Under the pieces are notes generated by a model that did not search any database, was not told the origin of the DNA, and was given only the letters and a program-made list of their open reading frames with translations. From positions 2,812,001-2,876,000 of the forward strand of contig CP048620.1 of the NCBI GenBank assembly GCA_015698305.1: a stretch of DNA of 64,000 nt. Direction: 5' to 3'. This DNA comes from Candidatus Nitrohelix vancouverensis (GTDB lineage Bacteria; Nitrospinota; Nitrospinia; Nitrospinales; VA-1). Shown in pieces: positions 47,219 through 54,075 of the stretch. The first letter of the stretch is position 1; each line of letters opens with the position of its first letter. The position numbers were made by a program, and so were the translations under genes.

Positions 47219-48285
47219 TCGATCCAGCCGCCTCCAACGATGCAATCATCCTTGTAGAAAACCGCCGCCTGTCCCGGCGTGATCGACAATTGCGGATCAT
47301 AAAAAGAAACCTTCGCGCGCCCGTTCTCCAAAGGCGTGACCTCCGCAGGAGCCGCGCTATGCCGGTAGCGAATCTGCACCTCCGCCTCCACCGGGCCGGT
47401 CACATCCAGACACCAGTTGGCGCGACTCACATAAAATTCGCTGGCGATCAAATCATCCTTCGGCCCCACGGTGATGCGATTGGATTCAGGATCAATGCCG
47501 GTGACAAAATGCGGCTCTTTCAATCCGCCAATGTTCAAGCCCTTGCGCTGGCCGATGGTAAAAGCCGGGTAACCGCCATGACGTCCCAGAACCGCTCCCG
47601 ACTTATCGACGATCTCCCCTTCCGCAAAGGCATGCGGCGCCTCGGAGGCGACAAATTTCGCGTAATTATTATCGGGAACAAAACAGATTTCGCGCGACTC
47701 CGACTTCTGCGCCACCACGAGGTCCAGCTCCGTCGCAATGCGACGCACCTCGGTCTTCGCCATATCCGCCAATGGAAACTCAAGCCGCGACAACTGGCTC
47801 TGACTCAAATTGAATAAAAAATAACTCTGATCCCGGGTCCGGTCTTCGCCGCGCCGGATCGTATAGCGGCCATCCACCTGCACGATGGAAGCGTAATGCC
47901 CCGTCGCCACGCGCTCGATGCCAAACGCCTCCGCCTTCTGAAACAGACGGTCGAATTTCAATTTCTGATTGCACAAGGTGCAGGGGATCGGCGTGCGTCC
48001 CTGCAAATATTCATCGACGAAATAATCCACCACCTCCGCGCGGAACTCGCTTTCCAGATTCAGCACATAGAAAGGAATATCGATCTTGTGCGCCACGCGA
48101 CGCGCATCCGACAAATCGTCCAGCGAACAGCAAGTGCCAAAGCGGTTGTCCGACTCGCCGCTGTAATTCCACAACTGCAAGGAAATGCCCACCACCTCGT
48201 GGCCGCGTTCCTTCAACAAGGCCGCCGCAACCGAACTGTCCACCCCACCGCTCATGGCGATGACTATTTTTGGTTTTTCCGTCAT
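47215..48285 (-). CDS. mnmA: tRNA-specific 2-thiouridylase
   Basis: A 356-residue enzyme that forms 2-thiouridine at the wobble position of Lys, Glu and Gln tRNAs. The ATP-pyrophosphatase motif SGGVDSS is at the N-terminus. The catalytic cysteines lie in TPIPCTLCNQ and SREICFVPD. The C-terminal beta-barrel ends GQAAVFYKDDCIVGGGWIE. It is downstream of rsmD and overlaps suhB. Coincidentally, tRNA-Gln and tRNA-Glu genes are nearby. Confidence 0.95.
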   Translation of the reverse strand: MTEKPKIVIAMSGGVDSSVAAALLKERGHEVVGISLQLWNYSGESDNRFGTCCSLDDLSDARRVAHKIDIPFYVLNLESEFRAEVVDYFVDEYLQGRTPIPCTLCNQKLKFDRLFQKAEAFGIERVATGHYASIVQVDGRYTIRRGEDRTRDQSYFLFNLSQSQLSRLEFPLADMAKTEVRRIATELDLVVAQKSESREICFVPDNNYAKFVASEAPHAFAEGEIVDKSGAVLGRHGGYPAFTIGQRKGLNIGGLKEPHFVTGIDPESNRITVGPKDDLIASEFYVSRANWCLDVTGPVEAEVQIRYRHSAAPAEVTPLENGRAKVSFYDPQLSITPGQAAVFYKDDCIVGGGWIE

Positions 48286-48300
48286 GAATTCAATTGATTA

Positions 48301-48879
48301 TCAAGAAGAGAGAGAAAAGAAAGACAAGCGCGTATCCCCAAGCCGCCGCTCTTTGAAAAGGCTCAGTGTATCATAATTCCCCAGCAATTCTTCCTTTCGA
48401 TGACTTTCCGTCACCACAAAAGCGCCCTCATTCAAAATCCCCGAATGCGCGATCTTCGTCAGGCATGGCCCGTAAAGTCCCTTGGAAAAAGGCGGGTCCA
48501 CGTACAGCAGGTCAAAACGATCCGGCCCCTTGCTCAGAATATCCAAAACACTCAATGCATCCCCCGCGACCAGGCGCCAGCGATTTCCCGAACCCTCCGC
48601 GTCCTCATTTACGAAACCGCACCGCTTGAGATTATCCAGAATCAAACGCCGCGCCTCCGAATTTTGTTCCACAAACACCACCCGCTCCGCCCCCCGGCTC
48701 AAAGCCTCCAGCCCCATGCTTCCCGAACCCGCGAACAAATCGAGGAAGTTCAAACCATCCAGATACGGCCCCACCTGATTAAAAAAAGACTCCTTCACCC
48801 GGTCCAGCGTCGGGCGAATATCCCGATCGCCCAGCGCCGCCAGTTTGCGACCCCGCGCAGACCCAGCTATGATGCGCAC
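48301..48879 (-). CDS. rsmD: 16S rRNA (guanine(966)-N(2))-methyltransferase
   Basis: A 192-residue SAM-dependent methyltransferase. The N-terminus VRIIAGSARGRKLAAL, SAM site FLDLFAGSGSMGLEALSRGA and catalytic DPPF motif are all present. I chose the GTG at 48879, seven bases behind GGGAG, since RsmD proteins start with RIIAG. The frame is open 26 codons further upstream, without family support. It is divergent from tRNA-Gln. Confidence 0.92.
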   Translation of the reverse strand: MRIIAGSARGRKLAALGDRDIRPTLDRVKESFFNQVGPYLDGLNFLDLFAGSGSMGLEALSRGAERVVFVEQNSEARRLILDNLKRCGFVNEDAEGSGNRWRLVAGDALSVLDILSKGPDRFDLLYVDPPFSKGLYGPCLTKIAHSGILNEGAFVVTESHRKEELLGNYDTLSLFKERRLGDTRLSFFSLSS

Positions 48880-48976
48880 ATCCACACTCCCAAAGACTTT
48901 TAATAAGGGAAACCCCTCTATTTCAGGCAATTTAACTTGACACCCACGGATAATCAAATTAAAATTTTCAGATCAT

Positions 48977-49050
48977 TCGGGCATCGTCTAACGGCAGGAC
49001 GTCAGGTTCTGGCCCTGAAAATTGAGGTTCGAATCCTTGTGCCCGAGCCA
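48977..49050 (+). tRNA. tRNA-Gln (anticodon CTG)
   Basis: A 74-base tRNA with encoded CCA. The acceptor stem is TCGGGCA with TGCCCGA, the anticodon stem TCAGG/CCTGA holds the loop TTCTGGC, and the T-loop has GTTCGAATC. The anticodon CTG reads CAG codons. Confidence 0.95.
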
Positions 49051-49088
49051 AATTTTCCCATCAATCGACACAAAAACAAACAACGGCG

Positions 49089-49562
49089 ATGAATCTTTAC
49101 AGAAATCCATTCATAGTAGCGCTTTGGGGTCCGGCCTATTTGCTGGCCGCCACCGTCGCCATCACTAACGACTTTTTAATGGCCGCCATGTTCATCATGG
49201 GAACGCTCGGCGTGATCGGCGCTTATGTGTCCGACTTTCCGCTGATGCCCACGCTCTACATGAATGAAGTCGCCCACAAAACCGCGCTTTCTTCCTTACT
49301 GGGGATCATGCTCGGGCTGGTTCTGTTTCTGGCCTTTCTGGGAGGCTCCGACGTTGAGGACTCCTCCCCCATGTCGCCCGGCGGAAAATTCGGTTTGACC
49401 TGGCTCGTTATGTCCACGCCCTCCTATCCCTTGATGGTGTATTTCATAACGAAAGTCAACAAACGCGATCTGGAAGGCGAAGAAAAACGTAGAAAAGAAA
49501 AACGCGAAGAACAGCGCAAACGCGGCGGCGGTCCCCCCATCATGGATCGCGATAGCTTCTAA
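49089..49562 (+). CDS. Membrane protein of unknown function between two tRNA genes
   Basis: A 157-residue protein with three or four hydrophobic segments (about residues 8-25, 28-50, 65-85 and 103-122) and a basic C-terminal tail (KRDLEGEEKRRKEKREEQRKR, about 125-147, then GGGPPIMDRDSF). I recognise no family. It sits 38 bases after tRNA-Gln and 23 bases before tRNA-Glu, possibly on one transcript with them. Confidence 0.65.
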   Translation: MNLYRNPFIVALWGPAYLLAATVAITNDFLMAAMFIMGTLGVIGAYVSDFPLMPTLYMNEVAHKTALSSLLGIMLGLVLFLAFLGGSDVEDSSPMSPGGKFGLTWLVMSTPSYPLMVYFITKVNKRDLEGEEKRRKEKREEQRKRGGGPPIMDRDSF

Positions 49563-49585
49563 TCCCGCATCACTCTGACCTTTCA

Positions 49586-49660
49586 GGCCCCATCGTCTAG
49601 CGGTTAGGACACCGGCCTCTCACGCCGGTAACGGGGGTTCGATTCCCCCTGGGGTCACCA
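49586..49660 (+). tRNA. tRNA-Glu (anticodon CTC)
   Basis: A 75-base tRNA with encoded CCA. The acceptor stem GGCCCCA pairs with TGGGGTC (one G-T pair). The anticodon stem CCGGC/GCCGG has the loop CTCTCAC, giving CTC, which reads GAG. The T-arm holds GGTTCGATTCC. The sequence just downstream changes character, becoming AT-rich and accessory. Confidence 0.95.
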
Positions 49661-49875
49661 ATTTACAGCACCTCGCAAGTCTCTTTTCTTGGTCAATTTC
49701 AGGTAAAAGTCAAAAAATTCTAATTATCAATATGACGGTTTCCGGTTGGCGGAAAGTAGTCTGCAATCTAATCCCACGTTCTGCCTTTATGGTGAAGCGT
49801 TTTTTTTAAAGTGTTCTCTCGCCCCGCCCACGTACTGCTCTTGGTCCAAGCGTATTTGTAATTCCCCCATAGCTA

Positions 49876-50580
49876 TTAATTTGCCTCTTTCGAATTCTTC
49901 ACATCATCTTTTTTATTTCCCAAAGCTTGAATGGCCGCTAATCTATCTTGACGTTCTTTTTTTGCTACGTACCACTCTTTGAAAAGCATTTCTATCAAAC
50001 CTATCAACTGTTGAGCTTCATCAGGATCAACATCGATTATCACATTAATATCTTTCTCCATATGGGCGCCGATGTTTCCCATTTTCCTTACAGCATCTAT
50101 AGCAGTCCACACTTCACTTTCAATTGTGTCTTTTATGGCTTCGATTTCATCTATTAAACGCCCTTTTGTTATATCGTGAAAATCACGAATCATTCCCTGG
50201 AGGCATCTACGAGCCAACGTTGCGGAAGCTTTAGGACTTAAATCTCTTATTTTACAAGCTTCATAGTAATCTTGCTTGATTGGGTCGGGGATGTAATCCG
50301 GCTGTGGCTTTGCAGAAGAATCAGGGAGTAAAAACCATTTTTTGATTTCGCTACCTACTTCCAGTCTCCCACTCACTTTCACCGCACTACACAAAATGTA
50401 GATGAGTTCTAGTTCTTTACATTCCAAGTTTGGACAGGAAACTGCGAGTACCTCATATCCAATTTTTCCATATTTGGAGTTGTCCAGATAAATTACTTGG
50501 GAATCAGAATGAAAATGTGGATCAGTAATGGTTGTTGGTTGGTTGCAGTATTTACAAGTCCATGAAAAAGCATCACCCAT
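49876..50580 (-). CDS. DUF4145-domain protein
   Basis: A 234-residue protein. The N-terminal part has a likely zinc ribbon (CKYC near residues 9-12 and CPNLEC near 49-54). The C-terminal half matches DUF4145: SPKASATLARRCLQGMIRDF, then EIEAIKD, WTAIDAVRKMGNIGAHMEKD. DUF4145 proteins occur in mobile or defence-linked settings, but their activity is unknown. The gene is clearly more AT-rich than its neighbours and lies 215 bases from tRNA-Glu, both consistent with transfer. Confidence 0.8.
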   Translation of the reverse strand: MGDAFSWTCKYCNQPTTITDPHFHSDSQVIYLDNSKYGKIGYEVLAVSCPNLECKELELIYILCSAVKVSGRLEVGSEIKKWFLLPDSSAKPQPDYIPDPIKQDYYEACKIRDLSPKASATLARRCLQGMIRDFHDITKGRLIDEIEAIKDTIESEVWTAIDAVRKMGNIGAHMEKDINVIIDVDPDEAQQLIGLIEMLFKEWYVAKKERQDRLAAIQALGNKKDDVKNSKEAN

Positions 50581-50679
50581 ACGAAACTCCCCCTAAATCA
50601 TTTTGAATTTGGAATTCCGAATTATATCATGAATTAAGCTACCAATATCTACACAATGTGTCTACGGTCCAACAGCTTC

Positions 50680-50725
50680 CTGGATTGCTTCGTCCGCTCC
50701 GCATCCTCGCAATGACGGCGGCTTA
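50680..50725. repeat. Dispersed GC-rich intergenic repeat, copy 1
   Basis: The sequence begins CTGGATTGCTTCG and ends CGCAATGACGGCGGCTTA. It shares both ends with the right arm of copy 2 (51553-51595). It resembles the widespread intergenic element recognised by GACGAAGCAATCC-type words. Confidence 0.75.
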
Positions 50726-50819
50726 AATTCATAACTGCTCTTCTTAACCAACCTTTTCTGTGAGGGCCTGTGTGCAGGCCAACGGAAAAAATGTTTTTCC
50801 ATTTACCCTTCAATAACAC

Positions 50820-50840
50820 TATAATACGTCAATGACGTAT
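50820..50840 (+). promoter_or_regulatory. HigBA promoter -10 and palindromic operator
   Basis: TATAAT at 50820-50825 is overlapped by a perfect palindrome, ATACGTCA-A-TGACGTAT (50824-50840), just before the toxin start. This is the usual position for the antitoxin's autoregulatory site. Confidence 0.7.
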
Positions 50841-50861
50841 AGCTGATTTTCACAGGGGATT

Positions 50862-51170
50862 ATGGAATTCATTGAAGCGCCTATTTATTCCAAACTGATT
50901 CACGACTATCTGAATAATGAAGATATTCAGCCTTGTAATGGTTCCTGGCGCTTCACCCGGAGTCGGGAGATATTATTCCCAAGAGCGGCGGCATCAGAAA
51001 GCTACGATGGCCGGTAAAAGGTAAGGGAAAAAAGGGGCGGGCTTAGAATCATCTATTACTTCCAAAATCGCAAAGATGAAATCTGGTTATTGACTGTTTA
51101 TGCCAAAGGAGAAGCAGACAACATACCTGCCGCTATCCTTCGCCAATTACGTGAGGAGATAGACTCGTGA
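50862..51170 (+). pseudogene. Broken RelE/HigB-type toxin gene
   Basis: The sequence encodes a recognisable RelE/HigB-like toxin only if the frame is shifted twice. It starts MEFIEAPIYSKLIHDYL. A missing base near 50930 moves the frame, and in the restored frame a TAA stop follows at 50936-50938. Then come LALHPESGDIIPKSGGIRKL and, after an extra base in the A-run at 51028-51033, LRIIYYFQNRKDEIWLLTVY and NIPAAILRQL to the end at 51170. So at least three lesions exist, and a single sequencing error does not explain them. The toxin is inactivated while the antitoxin next to it stays intact. Overlap with the antitoxin is four bases (GTGA). Confidence 0.8.
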
Positions 51171-51442
51171 AAAAACGCGACATCGGTCATGAAATCTTGA
51201 AAAGCCTGCAGGATATCAAACAAGGAAAAGGGAAGCGCATTAAATCCAAATTGCCGCCCAGCGTAAAAACGATTCGCGATAACATGGGGCTGAGCCAATC
51301 TGCGTTCGTCGGCTTTTTAGGCGTCAGCGTTCGGACCTTGCAGGAATGGGAGCAGGGAAGAAGAAAGCCGAGCGGCCCTGCCACCGTTTTGCTGAAAGTG
51401 GCGCACACTCACCCTGTGGTCCTTTTACAGTCAGAGAATTAG
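51167..51442 (+). CDS. higA: HigA-type HTH antitoxin
   Basis: A 91-residue protein starting at GTG, overlapping the toxin remnant by four bases. The Xre-type helix-turn-helix is MGLSQSAFVGFLGVSVRTLQ then EWEQGRRKPSGPA. The short C-terminal part ends in VLLQSEN. It should bind the palindrome at 50824-50840. With the toxin broken, it may remain as an orphan regulator. Confidence 0.85.
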   Translation: MKKRDIGHEILKSLQDIKQGKGKRIKSKLPPSVKTIRDNMGLSQSAFVGFLGVSVRTLQEWEQGRRKPSGPATVLLKVAHTHPVVLLQSEN

Positions 51443-51488
51443 CAGGGTCGTTGATTAACTCCCATCCAAACTATTGCAAGGCCAAGAG

Positions 51489-51595
51489 CGTCATCGCGAG
51501 CGACTGAAAGGAGCGCGGCGATCCAGCGTCTTTAGGCCTTTCATGAAAGCCTCTGGATTGCTTCGTCGCCTTGCTCCTCGCAACGACGGCGGCTT
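51489..51595. repeat. Dispersed repeat, copy 2, as an inverted pair
   Basis: Two arms face each other: CGTCATCGCGAG..GATCCAG (51489-51527) and CTGGATTGCTTCG..CAACGACGGCGGCTTA (51553-51595), around a spacer of about 25 bases. It is the most complete copy in the window, and its symmetric form resembles a miniature inverted-repeat element. Confidence 0.75.
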
Positions 51596-51644
51596 AGGAT
51601 GCAGGGCTCCCTATCTCAGCAGAGCGTGTTTTTCTGAACACTAT

Positions 51645-52691
51645 TTAAAATCGATAAGCCAGGCTTGCGGCTCCGAAGAGATCTTCCTCGTCCTGGGTGT
51701 CGAATTCCTTGAAGCGATACACGAGCGTGTAGCTCAGGCGTACACGACCGAAAGTAAAAGCCAGTCCCAGATTGGCGTCGCCCACAAGGGGTTTTTTATC
51801 GACGCTGTGGCTACTCTCAAAGGTATTGCCATCGAGGAAGATGTTGCGCGCGACGGCGCGGCCTTCCATGCCTCCGAACAGAAACCAGCCCCAGCCATTT
51901 TTCGGGACTTCAAAATAACCCGTGCCGGGTAGCGCGGGCCGAACCCTTGGCGGCATATCGCTCAATCGGGATTTTTTGGAGCTGATGCGAAACGAAAACC
52001 CGGCATTGCTGTAGGTATAAACATTGCCGAGACTGACTCCAAAATGGGGAGCGACGGACAACGCCAGCAGGGACGTTTCGTAAAACAGGGCGCGGGGCCA
52101 GCGCCGTTGCCATGACAGGATCAGCCCCAGTTCGTTTTCGAGTTGATGGGACCAGCCGTTTGGCGTTGGACTGTTGGTGATGTTCTCATGCACGAAGGTT
52201 TGCACCGGTTCGCCCAGCGCCATCGGCCCGACAAATCCGATCGTGGCTTCGAGTTCGTCAACGTGGTTATCGGTCAGCGTGGCCATGCCGATCGACCCGT
52301 ACAGGAATGCCGCCCAGGGGCGGTCTCCTGCTTCCTGCTCGCGACTGCTGATGTCGTCCGGCGTGTAAAGATTCTGCCCCAGAGAATAATAGACGCTCGA
52401 CGTCGGGTTGATGCTGAAGGTGGGAACGTACTCTGCGAGGGTGTGAGCGATGTCCGGAAATTCTGCTTTCAGGTCGAAATAAGTCAGTCTTACGCCGTTG
52501 GTATAGTTCTGGTCGGTGCCGCCGCCGATGGAATCGTTTTCAAAGGTGAAGGTGATGAAGTTGTCGTAAGAGCTGTCCGCCAACTCATGGGACACTTCAT
52601 TTTCCAGGCTCTCTTTCGCATCCTGAGCCTGACCGGGCGCGACGATAAGAAAAATCGCAAGAATAGAGATGACTATCGGTTTAAAAATCAT
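51645..52691 (-). CDS. LpxR-like outer-membrane lipid A deacylase family protein
   Basis: A 348-residue protein with a signal peptide ending at AQA and a beta-barrel of the DUF2219/LpxR family. It shows FTFENDSIGGGTDQNYTNGVRLTYF, YSLGQNLYTPDDISSREQEAGDRPWAAFLYGSIG and a C-terminal YRF. LpxR removes the 3'-acyloxyacyl chain of lipid A in Salmonella; activity here is inferred. I chose ATG 52691 because it starts the signal peptide. The frame extends upstream into the PepSY gene on the same strand and is not real there. Confidence 0.85.
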   Translation of the reverse strand: MIFKPIVISILAIFLIVAPGQAQDAKESLENEVSHELADSSYDNFITFTFENDSIGGGTDQNYTNGVRLTYFDLKAEFPDIAHTLAEYVPTFSINPTSSVYYSLGQNLYTPDDISSREQEAGDRPWAAFLYGSIGMATLTDNHVDELEATIGFVGPMALGEPVQTFVHENITNSPTPNGWSHQLENELGLILSWQRRWPRALFYETSLLALSVAPHFGVSLGNVYTYSNAGFSFRISSKKSRLSDMPPRVRPALPGTGYFEVPKNGWGWFLFGGMEGRAVARNIFLDGNTFESSHSVDKKPLVGDANLGLAFTFGRVRLSYTLVYRFKEFDTQDEEDLFGAASLAYRF

Positions 52692-52778
52692 TCGCAGACG
52701 CTTGAGAAAATGAGGATGATACCACAAACATTCTATACCAAGCTTATTGAAAAATCTGAAACGAGTGCGCGTCTGCTT

Positions 52779-52814
52779 GTCATCGCAAGCGACTGGACGA
52801 AGCGCGGCGGTCCA
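52779..52814. repeat. Dispersed repeat, copy 3, at the 3' end of the PepSY gene
   Basis: GTCATCGCAAGCGACTGGACGAAGCGCGGCGGTCCAG, which matches the left arm of copy 2. It lies over the last codons of the PepSY-family gene. Confidence 0.7.
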
Positions 52815-54000
52815 GATTATCAGGAATGGCTTTGTCCGATTCGCTTCCTTGGGATGATTTGAGCCGCGCCTTACGTTTTCTCCACCAGACCCATAAGCCA
52901 GTGGCGTAAAGAGTGATCGGAACAAAGCCGGTCAGGAACACAAGGATGCGGCCGGGCAATCCGAAGGCTTCGCCATTGTGCAAGGGGAACATCCATGAGA
53001 GGAAGGCATCGCCGCCGGGCATGCTTTGCGGCTCCTGGATTTTCAGTATATCTCCATCATAAGTTGATATCCAAAGCTGGACGTTACCGCTGGTTTTTCG
53101 TATCTCTCCAGGCTGACGCATGATGACGCGGTAAGGGCTGTCAGCAGAAGCGGGGAAAAAAATGCGCTGTAGCTCCGCCTGCGGAAATGTATCCCTGGCT
53201 ATCGTCTCAACTTCATCGACATTGACTCTTGGAGTCTCATTGTTCCCGACCGCGGACTGCTTGAATGGAGAGGGTTCCGAAACAGACAGCGCCATGCCGA
53301 CAAGGGGCTTCACATACTGCGGGAAAATCATGTAAATACCGGAGAAGGCGATCACCAGCAACACGACCGAGGAATAAGCGCCAATCGTCTTATGCAGATC
53401 GTAAATGAAGCGGGTAAGGTTGGCGCTCCGCCTGAATGTGAACGCTTGAAAGAATGATCTGAGTTTTGGCCGCCACAGGACGAGACCCGTCACTATGGAA
53501 CCGATCAATAACGCCCCCATCGCACCCATGATGCTTTCCCCAATATCGCCCAGCGCCAGGGTGTAATGTATCTTGTAGAGGAAGCTCATCAGATAGCCGC
53601 CCCACTCCCGTTGCCCGAGCGCCTCGGCGGTGTAGGGATTGACCATCACGTCAAGCAGGACCTTCTCGCCGTCCCTGGAGAGAGAAAACCGCACTTTGAT
53701 TGGCATTTGCGGATGACGTGGAAGATACAAGCGGGAGGGCTTTGCCTCAACCGGCGCCGCCTTTTGCGCGGCCAAGGTGATTTCGCTGAGCGGGAGGTGA
53801 TCTTCCCCCGGCTCCACTTTCAACAAGCCGGGGTTCAGAAATTCATCGATATCCTGATAAAAAACCAGGGCGCTACCGGTCAGCCCGCTGAAGGCGAACA
53901 TGAAGCCGAAGAACAAGCCAGTATAAAGATGGAAATGGCGCCACATGCGAAGGTTAGCGGGATGGGCTATGCGCGTTTTCCCGAATGAGGGCAAACGCAT
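52780..54000 (-). CDS. PepSY-family transmembrane protein
   Basis: A 406-residue inner-membrane protein of the PepSY-associated TM family, often found with TonB-dependent siderophore receptors and thought to act as an iron reductase. Transmembrane helices are near residues 26-48 (YTGLFFGFMFAFSGLTGSALVFY), 155-175, 205-225 and 360-380. The conserved histidines RHFHLYTG and IHYTLALG are present. The C-terminal dozen residues (DNLDRRASSSRLR) are encoded by the dispersed repeat, so the ancestral C-terminus appears to have been replaced. It follows the receptor gene by 75 bases. Confidence 0.85.
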   Translation of the reverse strand: MRLPSFGKTRIAHPANLRMWRHFHLYTGLFFGFMFAFSGLTGSALVFYQDIDEFLNPGLLKVEPGEDHLPLSEITLAAQKAAPVEAKPSRLYLPRHPQMPIKVRFSLSRDGEKVLLDVMVNPYTAEALGQREWGGYLMSFLYKIHYTLALGDIGESIMGAMGALLIGSIVTGLVLWRPKLRSFFQAFTFRRSANLTRFIYDLHKTIGAYSSVVLLVIAFSGIYMIFPQYVKPLVGMALSVSEPSPFKQSAVGNNETPRVNVDEVETIARDTFPQAELQRIFFPASADSPYRVIMRQPGEIRKTSGNVQLWISTYDGDILKIQEPQSMPGGDAFLSWMFPLHNGEAFGLPGRILVFLTGFVPITLYATGLWVWWRKRKARLKSSQGSESDKAIPDNLDRRASSSRLR

Positions 54001-54075
54001 ACACGTTTCTGGATACCCGCATCGCCCGCTTCGCGGGACAACTTGATACGCGCTTCAAATATTTCGATACGGCGG

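Noticed and set aside
51028-51033. The toxin frameshift as a pure homopolymer sequencing error
   Set aside because: One lesion is in a run of six A, where an error is possible, but the lost base near 50930 and the in-frame TAA at 50936-50938 are independent lesions.
52692-52925. An N-terminal extension of the LpxR-like frame
   Set aside because: It lies over the PepSY gene in another frame and comes before a good signal peptide that starts at 52691.
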